Positions 53,938 through 62,847 of a DNA stretch of 64,000 nt are shown here, in pieces; within the stretch, counting starts at the first letter, position 1; each line of letters starts with the position of its first letter. The position numbers and the translations under genes were made by a program. The stretch comes from Spirochaeta thermophila DSM 6192 (lineage in GTDB: Bacteria > Spirochaetota > Spirochaetia > Winmispirales > Winmispiraceae). Under the pieces are notes generated by a model that was given only the letters and a program-made list of their open reading frames with translations, searched no databases and was not told the DNA's origin. The stretch lies in contig NC_014484.1 in the NCBI RefSeq assembly GCF_000147075.1, positions 2,249,501 through 2,313,500 of the forward strand, in the 5' to 3' direction.

Positions 53938-54908
53938 GAAGGATCGTCCTCTCGCTCGTACAGGTGTTCTTCGCGGGGGTAGCGGTAGAGTCCGCCGTCG
54001 GGCCCCTGGAGATAGTACCATGTCTCGTCGGTCCGTACCACCGAGGAGCGGTGAAGGCGTACCTTGCCCCCACCGTCGGGGAGGTCCACGGCGAGGACAG
54101 GGAGGGCGAGGCCGGAGAGCATGGAGGAGAGGCGGTCGTAGAGGTCGAAGGTGCGGGAGAGGGGGGTGCGGAAGTGCGAGGTACCTGCGGCGAGGTCGCC
54201 CTGGAGGAGGTAGTAGGGTTTCACCCCCCAACGGAGGAGGCCTCGGAAGAGGGCGGCAAGCGTCTCCTCGTGGTCGTTGACGCCTCGGAGGAGTACGGTC
54301 TGGTTCACGACCGGGAGGCCGCAGGTGAGGAGGGCCTCCACGGCGGCGTGGGCCTCTGGGGTGAGTTCGGCGGGGTGGTTGAAGTGGGTGACGACCCAGA
54401 GCGGCCGGGCGGCGGCGAGGATGCGGGCGAGCCGGGCGGTGATCCGCGCGGGGAGGACGACCGGGATGCGTGTGCCCAGGCGGATGACGAGCCCGGGACG
54501 CAGGGCGCGGAGCCCGGAGAGGAGGGCGGCGAGTCGGGTGTCGGGGAGCATGAGGGGGTCTCCGCCCGAGAGGAGGACCTCCTCCACCTCGGGATGTTCC
54601 CGAAGGTAGGCGAGGATGGCCTGCTCCTGGCCGGGGGTGAGGGACGACGCCCCGGAGGCGGTGAAGTGCCGCCTGAAGCAGAAGCGACAGTAGGCGGCGC
54701 AGCGATCGGTGACGAGGATGAGGGCGCGGTCGGGGTAGCGGTGGACGAGCCGGGGGAGGGGGGAGTGGGCGGCATCGGCGAGGGGGTCGGCCGTCTCGTA
54801 GGGGAGGGTGCGGGCCTCGAGGGGCGAGGGGGTGATTTGGCGGGCGAGGGCGGGGTGGGCGTCGGCGAGCCTGCGGTAGTAGGGGGTGACGAGAAACGGC
54901 AGCGACAT
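53934..54908 (-). CDS. Radical SAM aminomutase of the KamA/EpmB family
   Basis: Enzyme of 324 residues that probably isomerises lysine or a lysine side chain. The [4Fe-4S] cysteines that bind SAM are Cys70, Cys74 and Cys77 (CAAYCRFC). The GGDPL motif follows, and PLP Lys is likely the one in DLPDGGGK near residue 284. At this length it is closer to EpmB, which modifies elongation factor P, than to the roughly 420-residue lysine 2,3-aminomutase. No epmA or efp gene is nearby to support it. It is the first gene of the operon with Nudix and thpR. Confidence 0.82.
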   Translation of the reverse strand: MSLPFLVTPYYRRLADAHPALARQITPSPLEARTLPYETADPLADAAHSPLPRLVHRYPDRALILVTDRCAAYCRFCFRRHFTASGASSLTPGQEQAILAYLREHPEVEEVLLSGGDPLMLPDTRLAALLSGLRALRPGLVIRLGTRIPVVLPARITARLARILAAARPLWVVTHFNHPAELTPEAHAAVEALLTCGLPVVNQTVLLRGVNDHEETLAALFRGLLRWGVKPYYLLQGDLAAGTSHFRTPLSRTFDLYDRLSSMLSGLALPVLAVDLPDGGGKVRLHRSSVVRTDETWYYLQGPDGGLYRYPREEHLYEREDDPS

Positions 54909-55021
54909 GAGGCCTCCTCTTTACGATTCTGCCATCACCGTACCGGGCTGGACAAGATACGGCCTTGTCACGGGAGGCCTTTTTCTCCACTATAGGGGTA
55001 TATGCACAGCAGGGAGGTCTC

Positions 55022-55498
55022 ATGAAGAGATCGGTCGTCCTGGCAGGCGGTATCCTCTTCTTCGCTTCGCTCCTTCCCGCACAGGAATCGGGCCTTGGCC
55101 TGGGGGTGATACTGGGAGAGCCCACAGGGCTGAGCGGGAAGCTCTGGGTCTCCGAGATCATGGCCTTCGACCTCGCGGCCTCGTGGTCGTTCATGGGAGA
55201 GGGCTCCTTCTACCTCCATGGTGACTACCTCCTTCACGTACACCATCTCATCCCCATGGATGAGGAGTACGGTTCCTTCACCTTCCACTACGGCATAGGC
55301 CCCCGGGTGGAACTGAAAGACGATCCCAGAGTGGGCATCCGTTTCCCCTTCGGACTCTCCTACTACTTCGCCCGGATCCCGCTCGAGCTCTTCCTCGAGA
55401 TGGCGCCGGTACTCGACCTCCTTCCGGCCACCACCTTTGCCGCGAACGCGGGACTGGGGATCCGGTACTATTTCCCTCTCTCGCCGAGGAGCCCCTAG
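55022..55498 (+). CDS. Small exported beta-barrel-like protein (DUF3996-like)
   Basis: Protein of 158 residues with a signal peptide ending SLLPAQ (about residue 21). It is made of short amphipathic strands with the pattern GVILGEPTGLSGKLWVS and ends in an aromatic RYYFPL-type strand, which resembles an eight-stranded outer-membrane barrel. I associate it with spirochaete DUF3996-type proteins such as those of Borrelia, but only by this pattern. The ATG follows GGGAGG. It is followed 59 bp later by the aldo/keto reductase gene. Confidence 0.68.
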   Translation: MKRSVVLAGGILFFASLLPAQESGLGLGVILGEPTGLSGKLWVSEIMAFDLAASWSFMGEGSFYLHGDYLLHVHHLIPMDEEYGSFTFHYGIGPRVELKDDPRVGIRFPFGLSYYFARIPLELFLEMAPVLDLLPATTFAANAGLGIRYYFPLSPRSP

Positions 55499-55557
55499 GA
55501 GGTCCCACCGAGAGGAAATATCAGTATCTTTGAATAAACGACACTACAGGAGGGAGC

Positions 55558-56511
55558 ATGGAGAAAAGACGCTTGGGAAACTCCGACATGGAGATCACCC
55601 GTATAGGGCTCGGCGCCTGGGCCATAGGAGGGAGTTGGAGGTGGGGATGGGGCCCCCAGGACGAGCGGGATTCCATCGCCACCATCCACAAGGCCCTGGA
55701 CATGGGAATCAACTGGATCGACACCGCACCGGCCTACGGCCTCGGGGTCTCGGAGGAGGTGATAGGGAAGGCGCTCAAGGAGCGATCCGACAGGCCCTAC
55801 ATCTTCACCAAGTGCGGGATCATCTGGGACGAGGCGGGCAATGCCCGCCAGTACATCTCCCGCAAGACCATCCTCAAGGAGATCGACGAGAGTCTGCAAC
55901 GTCTCAAGGTGGATGTCATCGATCTGTACCAGATCCACTGGCCCACCCCCGACGACCGCATAGAAGAGGCGTGGGAGACCCTCGCGGAACTCAAGGAGAA
56001 GGGGAAGGTCCGTTACATAGGGGTCTCCAACTTCTCGGTCGCCCAGATGGAACGGGCGGCGAGGATCGCACCCATCACGAGCCTCCAACCCCCCTATTCA
56101 CTTCTCAGGAGAGAGATAGAAAAGGAGATCCTCCCCTACTGCGCCGAACATGGCATCGGGGTGATCGTGTACTCGCCCATGGGTTCCGGGCTCCTCACCG
56201 GGAAGATGACCAGGGAACGGATAGCCCGACTTCCGGATGACGACTGGAGGAGGAATTCCGACGAGTTCAATGAGCCCAGACTCTCCCGCAACCTCGCACT
56301 CGTGGAGATCCTCAAGGAAATCGCGGAAAGACACGGGTGCACTCCCGGCGAGGTGGCCATCGCCTGGGTACTCAGGCACCCGGCTGTCACGGGGGCCATC
56401 GTAGGGATGCGCCGGCCCGATCAGGTGGACGGGGTCATCCATGCCCCCGAGGTGAGCCTCGACGAAGACGATATCTCCCGCCTCGAGAGATTCCTCACCG
56501 AGAACCCATGA
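55558..56511 (+). CDS. Aldo/keto reductase
   Basis: NADPH-dependent reductase of 317 residues with a TIM barrel. The catalytic tetrad is visible as Asp55, Tyr60, Lys85 and His127 (DTAPAYG, FTKCG, QIHWP). The C-terminal NADPH site is present in VAIAWVLRHPAVTGAIVGMR. It resembles the AKR11/YhdN group of general stress or sugar reductases. The substrate is unknown. GGAGGGAGC precedes the ATG. Confidence 0.92.
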   Translation: MEKRRLGNSDMEITRIGLGAWAIGGSWRWGWGPQDERDSIATIHKALDMGINWIDTAPAYGLGVSEEVIGKALKERSDRPYIFTKCGIIWDEAGNARQYISRKTILKEIDESLQRLKVDVIDLYQIHWPTPDDRIEEAWETLAELKEKGKVRYIGVSNFSVAQMERAARIAPITSLQPPYSLLRREIEKEILPYCAEHGIGVIVYSPMGSGLLTGKMTRERIARLPDDDWRRNSDEFNEPRLSRNLALVEILKEIAERHGCTPGEVAIAWVLRHPAVTGAIVGMRRPDQVDGVIHAPEVSLDEDDISRLERFLTENP

Positions 56512-56530
56512 GACCGGGCTCCATACCGGG

Positions 56531-56549
56531 AGGGCCGCAGAGCGGCCCT
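56531..56549. terminator. Hairpin between the aldo/keto reductase and the convergent 56552 gene
   Basis: Perfect stem AGGGCCGC/GCGGCCCT with 3-nt loop, then CTTCATTTG. Confidence 0.7.
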
Positions 56550-56551
56550 CT

Positions 56552-58354
56552 TCATTTGTTCTGTCGGGCGCTCTCCCTCAAGGCCTTCGCAAACTCGTTC
56601 CAGACCCGTTCCTGTTCTCTGGGCGAATAGGCCCTCTTCTCCTTGATCTGGGATCCCATCGGCCGCTGGCGGATCACCCTGGAGGGAGGCACGGCGCTCC
56701 TCCCTTTCCTCGCGGGAAGAGGGGGAGGAACGGTCGCCGAACGAGGCGAACGAATGGTGAGCTGGGACTTCTCCTGGGCGGGAGCGCCCAAGGAGACCAT
56801 GCGGGGGGTGAACCCTTCGAAGCGCTCCTTGTAGGTGCGATACCGACCGGTGATGTACCACCACAATTGCCTGAAGATCCCCATACGACCGAAGGCCCTC
56901 TCGAAGATGATCTCCATGTCGAGATCGAACATCCTCGACAGGGGGAGATAGCGCATGGTATTGGGGTAGAAGAAGCGCTCGAGCACCCGCTTGAGGCGCT
57001 GGACATCGCGGGCCCCTTCCTGATCCTTGAGGGTGTAGATGATCACCTCGGCGAGGAGTCGGGGGCGGGACAGGAGCTCGGCGAGAAACGGATCGAGGTG
57101 GGAGACCCGCTCCCGTATGTCGTCTTCGAACTGCTGGGGCGAGAGGAAGGCGGTATGCCCCGCACGGTTGCCGGTTCTCAAGACCTCCTCCATGAGGTCC
57201 ACGTACTCCTCTGCCAGACGCCGGGCCACGAAATCGAAGCGTGCGAGGGCGTAGCCGTAGAACCGGTCCCGGTGGAGGTACTTCTTGGCGATGAAGATGA
57301 GGGGGGGGAGGTCCGCAGGGTCCTTTATGGTGGAATACTCCTCCAGGAACTCCCGTTTGACCTCCTCGAACCGTTCACCGTATTTCCTCTCGAGCACGGA
57401 GAAAAGGCGTGAAAGCGTCTCCCCGGAGATCGGCTCAGGGTACTGTTCCTTCACCTGCTCGCAGATAGCGGTGAAGTCGTTCTTCTTTTCCTCTTCCTCC
57501 TGTTTCTTCCGTTTCGTGTCTTCGATCTGATTCTCGAGGGCAGTCCTGAGCATCCGTGCCGCGAGGAACACCACGGGTGAGATGTAGACCCGCTTGTTTT
57601 CCCCCATCACCTCGTCGTACTCCACGAGGGAGCGTACCACGTCGAACCACAGGAGCGGGGAACGGGAGGAGAGGCTACTTCGAACGGCTGCGAGCGAGGT
57701 GCCCTTGAACCGAGCGAACTCCGCGAGCACGTTGGTGTTCTCCATGGTGAGCTGGACCATGGACCGGCAGTGGTTGAGGAGCACGGTGAAGCCATCGGGC
57801 ACCAGATAGATGAGGGCCTTGCCGTCGAGCGAGATGCTCACGGCATGGAGAGGGGGGATCTTCTCCTCGAGATACTCCTTGAGGAGTGCATCGGGCTCGA
57901 GGGGGATGATCTCCTCCTCCGGTAGAACGAGCCCCTTCTCCTGGAAGTAGGAGGCGGTGGGGAGGATGCTCTTCCTCTCGGCAGCCGCCTCGTAGATGGT
58001 GTTCCTGACGACATAGTAGCAGAAGCGGTGATCGTGCTGCTCGGTGAGCACGATGTACTTCTGGACAAGGGCATTCTCTTCCAGCGTGAACACGAAGAGG
58101 GCGTACCCATGGGCATACAACTTGCCCACCAGAGACTCCAGTTCGGGACGCACGTGCTTCATCCGGCTGCTCTGGAGCTCCACGAACTGTCCGTAGTGGA
58201 TCTCGGGTCGCCATCCCATGCAGAGGGAGTGGAAGAGCTCCCGTTCCACCGGACTGAAGGTCCCGAGCTGGGAGAGGAAGGCCTCTCGCTCGTGTTCCTT
58301 GAGCCTCACATACGCGGGCGGGTACACCGTGGAGACGGCCGGCGTCTTTCCCAT
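56552..58354 (-). CDS. Large conserved hypothetical protein, probably spirochaete-specific
   Basis: A 600-residue soluble protein with no signal peptide and no motif I recognise. It seems to have an N-terminal mixed domain (about 1-260), a strongly charged helix (KRKKQEEEEKKN near 285-297), a helical central domain (to about 510) and a basic, Pro/Arg/Ser-rich disordered tail (about 515-600). The tail resembles regions that bind nucleic acid or membranes. A GAGGAAGGTGG site precedes the ATG. The neighbour ychF is divergent and gives no clue. Confidence 0.72.
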   Translation of the reverse strand: MGKTPAVSTVYPPAYVRLKEHEREAFLSQLGTFSPVERELFHSLCMGWRPEIHYGQFVELQSSRMKHVRPELESLVGKLYAHGYALFVFTLEENALVQKYIVLTEQHDHRFCYYVVRNTIYEAAAERKSILPTASYFQEKGLVLPEEEIIPLEPDALLKEYLEEKIPPLHAVSISLDGKALIYLVPDGFTVLLNHCRSMVQLTMENTNVLAEFARFKGTSLAAVRSSLSSRSPLLWFDVVRSLVEYDEVMGENKRVYISPVVFLAARMLRTALENQIEDTKRKKQEEEEKKNDFTAICEQVKEQYPEPISGETLSRLFSVLERKYGERFEEVKREFLEEYSTIKDPADLPPLIFIAKKYLHRDRFYGYALARFDFVARRLAEEYVDLMEEVLRTGNRAGHTAFLSPQQFEDDIRERVSHLDPFLAELLSRPRLLAEVIIYTLKDQEGARDVQRLKRVLERFFYPNTMRYLPLSRMFDLDMEIIFERAFGRMGIFRQLWWYITGRYRTYKERFEGFTPRMVSLGAPAQEKSQLTIRSPRSATVPPPLPARKGRSAVPPSRVIRQRPMGSQIKEKRAYSPREQERVWNEFAKALRESARQNK

Positions 58355-58421
58355 TCACCACCTTCCTCACCGTGTATTCTATCCCATCCCCCGGCTCCAG
58401 GCAACCAGTTTCCATCCCCCT

Positions 58422-58449
58422 TTGCGTGAGGGGACCTTCTCGTTATACT
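58422..58449 (+). promoter_or_regulatory. Promoter of ychF, leaderless type
   Basis: TTGCGT (58422-58427), 16 nt, TATACT (58444-58449). The ychF ATG follows 7 nt after the -10 box. Confidence 0.6.
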
Positions 58450-58456
58450 TCCCCGT

Positions 58457-59566
58457 ATGGCACTCAACTGTGGCATCGTGGGACTCCCCAATGTGGGCAA
58501 GTCGACCATCTTTTCGGCCCTCACCGCCGCGCCGGCCGAAGCCGCGAACTACCCCTTCTGTACCATCGACCCCAATGTGGGGATCGTGGAAGTGCCCGAT
58601 CCCCGGCTCTACAGGATCGCGGAGATCATACACCCCCGCAAGGTGGTACCCGCCGCCATGGAGTTCGTCGACATCGCAGGTCTCGTGAAGGGGGCATCGA
58701 AGGGGGAGGGGCTCGGCAACCAGTTCCTGGCCAATATCCGGCAGGTGGGTATCATCGCCCACGTGGTGCGTTGTTTCGAGGACCCCGACGTGGCCCACGT
58801 GAGCGGCAAGGTGGATCCGGCCGAGGACATCGCCACGATCACCACGGAACTCTGCCTCGCCGATCTCGAGACCGTGGAAAAACGTCTCGCCCGCCTCGAG
58901 AAACAGCGGAAGTCGCACGACAGGATCCAGGCGAAACAGGCCGAAGAGGCGATCCCCCTCCTCCAGAGGGTGGGCTCCCGGCTCTCCGAGGGCGTCCCGG
59001 TGAGAGCCCAGGGCATCGAGAAGGAGGAACTGGAGCGTCTCTCCGACCTCTTCCTCCTGACCGCCAAGAAGCAGATCTACGTCTGTAATGTGGACGAAGA
59101 GGGGATCCATACCGAGAACGACTACGTGAAGGCGGTGAGGGACATCGCGGAAAACGAAGGGGCCGCCGTGGTGGTCCTCTGCGGAAAGCTGGAGGCCGAG
59201 ATCGCGATGCTGGAAGATCCGGAGGAGCGGCGGGCCTTCCTGGAAGACGCAGGGCTGTCGGAGCCGGCCCTCAACGTGCTCATCCGCGCGGCCTTCCACA
59301 CCCTCGGGCTGCGCACCTTCTTCACCGCAGGGGAGAAAGAAGCGAGGGCCTGGCCCTTTCCGGAGGGCATCACCGCCCAGGAGGCGGCCGGACTCATCCA
59401 CACCGACTTCATGAAAGGCTTCGTGCGCGCAGAGGTCTACCGGTGTGACGACCTCTTCGAGCTGGGTTCCGAGCAGAAGATCCGGGAAGCCGGCAGGCTG
59501 CGCCTCGAGGGCCGGGACTACATCGTACAGGATGGAGACGTCGTCTACTTCAGGGTCAACGTGTAG
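58457..59566 (+). CDS. ychF: Ribosome-binding ATPase YchF (Obg family)
   Basis: P-loop ATPase/GTPase of 369 residues that binds ribosomes and responds to oxidative stress. The P-loop GLPNVGKS is at residues 9-16, followed by switch DIAGLVKGASKGEGLGN. A coiled coil (about 130-200) and a C-terminal TGS domain complete the fold. No ribosome site precedes the ATG, which lies only 7 nt from a -10 box, so translation is probably leaderless. Its end is 5 bp from convergent leuD. Confidence 0.95.
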   Translation: MALNCGIVGLPNVGKSTIFSALTAAPAEAANYPFCTIDPNVGIVEVPDPRLYRIAEIIHPRKVVPAAMEFVDIAGLVKGASKGEGLGNQFLANIRQVGIIAHVVRCFEDPDVAHVSGKVDPAEDIATITTELCLADLETVEKRLARLEKQRKSHDRIQAKQAEEAIPLLQRVGSRLSEGVPVRAQGIEKEELERLSDLFLLTAKKQIYVCNVDEEGIHTENDYVKAVRDIAENEGAAVVVLCGKLEAEIAMLEDPEERRAFLEDAGLSEPALNVLIRAAFHTLGLRTFFTAGEKEARAWPFPEGITAQEAAGLIHTDFMKGFVRAEVYRCDDLFELGSEQKIREAGRLRLEGRDYIVQDGDVVYFRVNV

Positions 59567-59571
59567 TCCCC

Positions 59572-60099
59572 TCAGTAGTGCGCATCGGCGTACTCGACCC
59601 AACCACCCGCCTCGACCAGGGTCCGCTCGAACGGCCCGAGCTCGAACGGAACGGTCTTCTCCTTCTCCCCCCCTCTGATCGTCACCTCGCTCTTCGCGAG
59701 ATCGATCGTGGCGAGGGCCTCGCCGGCGGAGAACTCCCTGAAGAGATCGTCGATGAGTTCAGGGGCGAGGGTGATGGCGAGGAGTCCGCAGTTGAACATG
59801 TTCTGACGGAAGATGCGGGCGAATCCGGCCGCGATCACCGTGGTGATCCCGTTCACTTCCAGGGCCCACACCGCATGCTCCCTCGAGGACCCGCACCCGA
59901 AGTTCTCCCTGGTGACGATCACCTTCACCCCCTCGAGATCCCGCTTCGGATCGAACCCCTCCAGTTTGAGATCCTCGAGGAGGTAAGGCGCGAGGGCTTC
60001 CTTGGAGATCTCGGTGAGATACCGTGCCGGGATGATCTCATCGGTGTTGATGTCGGACCTGTCCAGAAAGAGGACTTTTCCTCCAAAGCCGTAGGCCAT
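59572..60099 (-). CDS. leuD: 3-isopropylmalate dehydratase small subunit
   Basis: Swivel subunit of isopropylmalate isomerase, 175 residues. DINTDEIIPARYL and FGCGSSREHAVWAL are family motifs for substrate binding. The short length and the NTDEIIP variant fit the archaeal-type LeuD/homoaconitase small-subunit branch. It starts one base after the leuC stop. The alternative, a homoaconitase part, is less likely because no lysine-pathway genes are seen. Confidence 0.92.
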   Translation of the reverse strand: MAYGFGGKVLFLDRSDINTDEIIPARYLTEISKEALAPYLLEDLKLEGFDPKRDLEGVKVIVTRENFGCGSSREHAVWALEVNGITTVIAAGFARIFRQNMFNCGLLAITLAPELIDDLFREFSAGEALATIDLAKSEVTIRGGEKEKTVPFELGPFERTLVEAGGWVEYADAHY

Positions 60100-60100
60100 C

Positions 60101-61387
60101 TCATCCCTCCCTGAAGAGCGGTGAATTGGTGATGTACCCTGCGATCGCCGTGGCCGCAGCGGTGGCGGGACTCATGAGGTGGACCATCCCCCCCTTCCCC
60201 ATCCTCCCGTTGAAGTTCCGGTTGGTGGTGGAGGCGCACACCTCTCCCGGTGCGAGCACCCCGTTGCTCATCCCCAGACAGGCCCCGCACGTGGGATTCG
60301 TCACACAGAAGCCCGCCTCCATGAATATCTCGAGGAGACCTTCCTTGAACGCCTGGGCATAGGCCCCCGGGCTCGCAGGAGAGACGATGCCACGCACATG
60401 GTCGGCGATCTTCTTCCCTTTGAGGATCTGGGCTGCGATACGGAGGTCCTCTATCCGGCCGTTGGTGCAGCTTCCGATGTAGACCTGATCCACCCTGGTG
60501 CCTTCCATCTCGCGCACCGGCTTCACGAGGTCGGGCTTGTACCCGTACGTGACGAGGGGTTCGAGATCGGAGACATCGTGCACGATCACCTCCTCGTACT
60601 CGGCATCCTCGTCCGGCCGCCACCGCCCGAAGTCCTCGAGGGCGGCCTCCTTGTTCGGATACTCGTCCTCGATGAACGGCCAGAGGTACTCCACCGTCAC
60701 CATGTCGGGATAGCAGATCCCGGAAGTGGCCCCTGCCTCCACGGCCATGTTGCAGAGCGTCATCCGGCTCTCCATGGAGAAGTCCTCCACCACCGGACCT
60801 GCGAACTCGATGATGCGATCAGTGGCCCCGTTCACCCCGAGCCTGTGGATGATGGAGAGGATCACATCCTTCGCGAAGACACCGGGTTTAAGCCTCCCGG
60901 TGATCTCGACCTTTATGGTGCGCGGTCTCTTGAAGGCGCATACCCCTTTGAGGATCCCCACCTCGAGGTCGGTGGTACCCACACCCGCGGCAAAGGCCCC
61001 GAAGGCGCCGTGCGTACAGGTGTGGGAGTCGCCCATGATCACCGTGAATCCGGGACGGACGAATCCCCGCTCCGGGAAGAGGGCGTGGCACACCCCGTTT
61101 CTCCCTATGTCGAAGAACTCGATCCCATGCCTCCGGGACCATTCCCGCAGGATCTTTCCCTGGATCGCGGTCTTCGAGTCCTTCGCCGGGGTGACGTGGT
61201 CGATCACTGCCTTGATCCTGGCGGGGTCGAATACCCGGTCCTTGCCCCGCGCCACGAGGTCGTTGATCGCGATGGGTGTGGTGATCTCGTGGCAGAAGAC
61301 CCTGTCGAGGGAGAGGACATGAACGCCCTCATAGGGCTCCTCCACCAGATGGGCGTCGAAGATCTTCTCTGCAACGGTCTTTCCCAT
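60101..61387 (-). CDS. leuC: 3-isopropylmalate dehydratase large subunit
   Basis: Aconitase-family enzyme isomerising 2- to 3-isopropylmalate in leucine synthesis; 428 residues. Cluster cysteines are in GSCTNGR and TNPTCGACLG. At about 430 residues it belongs to the shorter LeuC2/HacA branch, in contrast to the roughly 470-residue enterobacterial LeuC. It overlaps or abuts leuD and forms a two-gene operon separate from leuA. The ATG is preceded by GGAGTGG. Confidence 0.93.
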   Translation of the reverse strand: MGKTVAEKIFDAHLVEEPYEGVHVLSLDRVFCHEITTPIAINDLVARGKDRVFDPARIKAVIDHVTPAKDSKTAIQGKILREWSRRHGIEFFDIGRNGVCHALFPERGFVRPGFTVIMGDSHTCTHGAFGAFAAGVGTTDLEVGILKGVCAFKRPRTIKVEITGRLKPGVFAKDVILSIIHRLGVNGATDRIIEFAGPVVEDFSMESRMTLCNMAVEAGATSGICYPDMVTVEYLWPFIEDEYPNKEAALEDFGRWRPDEDAEYEEVIVHDVSDLEPLVTYGYKPDLVKPVREMEGTRVDQVYIGSCTNGRIEDLRIAAQILKGKKIADHVRGIVSPASPGAYAQAFKEGLLEIFMEAGFCVTNPTCGACLGMSNGVLAPGEVCASTTNRNFNGRMGKGGMVHLMSPATAAATAIAGYITNSPLFREG

Positions 61388-61466
61388 GGCCCACTCCGGA
61401 TGTCGATCTCGTCGTTTCTATGGGTTATACCACGATGGCATCGTCCGAGAAAACCCCTCTCCATCC

Positions 61467-61495
61467 TTGAAGGCCTCTCCATCACGATCTATACT
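61467..61495 (+). promoter_or_regulatory. Promoter of the threonine aldolase gene, leaderless type
   Basis: TTGAAG (61467-61472), 17 nt, TATACT (61490-61495). The ATG at 61502 follows after 6 nt. Confidence 0.65.
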
Positions 61496-61501
61496 CCCGG
61501 T

Positions 61502-62518
61502 ATGAAATCTTCCCTGTTCGCGAGCGACAACACCGCACCCGTCCATCCCAGGATCGTGGAGGCACTCCTCGCCGCAAACGAGGGGCCCGCCCTCGCCTAC
61601 GGCGAGGACCCCCTCTCGGCACGAGCCCGATCCCTTCTCAGGGAACAGACAGGGGCGCGGCACGTCTTCTTCCTTCACACCGGCACCGCGGCCAACGTGG
61701 TGGGCATGGCGCCCTTCCTCCGTCCCTACCACGCCGTCATCACATCCCACATCGCCCACCTCAATACCCACGAGTGCGGAGCCCTCCAGCGGGCCACCGG
61801 AGCCCGCATCCTCCCCGTCGTCACCCCCGACGGCAAGCTCACCCCCGAGCACGTGGAACCCTTCCTCCACGCATCAGGGAACCCACACGAATCCCAACCC
61901 GCCATCGTCTCCATCACCCAACCCACGGAACGCGGCACGCTCTACTTTCCCCATGAGATACGGGCCCTCGCAGACCTCACCCACAGGCACGGCCTCCTCC
62001 TCCACGTCGACGGGGCCCGGCTTCCCCAGGCCGCCGCGGCCCTGGGGCTCTCGCTTAGAGCACTCACCGCCGAGTGCGGCGTCGACATCCTTTCACTCGG
62101 GGGAGCGAAGTGCGGTCTCATGTACGGAGAGGCGGTGCTCCTGTGGGTGGACACGAAGGAGATGCCCTTCCACCTCAAACAGACCATGCAGCTCGCCCCG
62201 AAGATGCGCTTCATCGCCGCCCAGTTCCTCGCCCTCTACGAGGACGACCTGTGGCTCGGCCTGGCCCGTACCGCCAACACCAGGGCCCAGCACCTCGCAC
62301 GGGAACTCGCAGCCCTCGGGATCACCATCGCCTACCCCGTGGAGACGAACGCCGTCTTCCCGCGGCTGCCCGCCCCGGTGGCACGGAGGCTCCTCGCTCA
62401 CTACACCTTCTATCAGTGGGAAGACGATATCCACCGCCTCATGACCTCGTACGCGACCCGGGAGGAAGATATCGAGACATTCGTGAGAGAGCTTCGATCC
62501 ATCCTCGAAGCCGTCTAG
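61502..62518 (+). CDS. ltaE: Low-specificity L-threonine aldolase
   Basis: PLP enzyme of 338 residues splitting L-threonine into glycine and acetaldehyde. FASDNTAPVHPRI is the typical opening; HVDGARLPQAA carries the PLP-contacting Asp and the Schiff-base Lys is in SLGGAKCGLM. There is no ribosome site and the -10 box sits 6 nt upstream, so the mRNA should be leaderless. The last 4 bp overlap the convergent FTR-like gene. Confidence 0.93.
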   Translation: MKSSLFASDNTAPVHPRIVEALLAANEGPALAYGEDPLSARARSLLREQTGARHVFFLHTGTAANVVGMAPFLRPYHAVITSHIAHLNTHECGALQRATGARILPVVTPDGKLTPEHVEPFLHASGNPHESQPAIVSITQPTERGTLYFPHEIRALADLTHRHGLLLHVDGARLPQAAAALGLSLRALTAECGVDILSLGGAKCGLMYGEAVLLWVDTKEMPFHLKQTMQLAPKMRFIAAQFLALYEDDLWLGLARTANTRAQHLARELAALGITIAYPVETNAVFPRLPAPVARRLLAHYTFYQWEDDIHRLMTSYATREEDIETFVRELRSILEAV

Positions 62519-62847
62519 GGACAACGCTCCGGCGGCCTGCGTTCGGGGATGCTCCCCGCCTCCCTCCCCTCCCGGGCCGCCTCCCTGGAGAAGAAGAGGC
62601 CGCAGAAGCACTGGCCGTACTCGGCGATGTCCGCCTCGGCGTAGACGCACGGACAGACCACATCCCTGTCCTTCTCCCTGTCCTCCCAGCTCTCCCTGCA
62701 GGGGCAGAGGTAGTAGCCGTGGCGGTCCCTCTGCCTCGCGAGCCCCTCCACCAGGAAGGAGACGAACCGCTCGTCGGGATTGATCGCCCACCCCCTCTTA
62801 CGGGCCGCCCGCTCCACGAAACGCCGTGCCTCCTCAATTCCGCTCAT
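62515..62847 (-). CDS. Ferredoxin:thioredoxin reductase catalytic-subunit-like protein
   Basis: Iron-sulfur protein of 110 residues. Six cysteines in three CxC pairs match the FTR catalytic chain: Cys48-Pro-Cys50, Cys65-Pro-Cys67 and Cys80-Phe-Cys82. In chloroplast FTR the last is CHC and the His helps catalysis; here it is Phe, and spacings are 14 and 12 residues instead of 16 and 8. It probably transfers electrons from ferredoxin to a disulfide. The upstream glutaredoxin-like gene overlaps by 4 bp and is the obvious partner. No variable subunit is present. Confidence 0.82.
   Translation of the reverse strand: MSGIEEARRFVERAARKRGWAINPDERFVSFLVEGLARQRDRHGYYLCPCRESWEDREKDRDVVCPCVYAEADIAEYGQCFCGLFFSREAAREGREAGSIPERRPPERCP

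Noticed and set aside
51617-54073. 818-codon frame crossing the mcp, thpR and Nudix genes
   Set aside because: It runs out of frame over three well-supported genes on the same strand and codes a Pro/Ser/Arg-rich low-complexity protein.
53934-54908. True lysine 2,3-aminomutase for beta-lysine synthesis (ablA)
   Set aside because: The protein is about 100 residues shorter than KamA and no ablB acetyltransferase is next to it; the family label is kept open.
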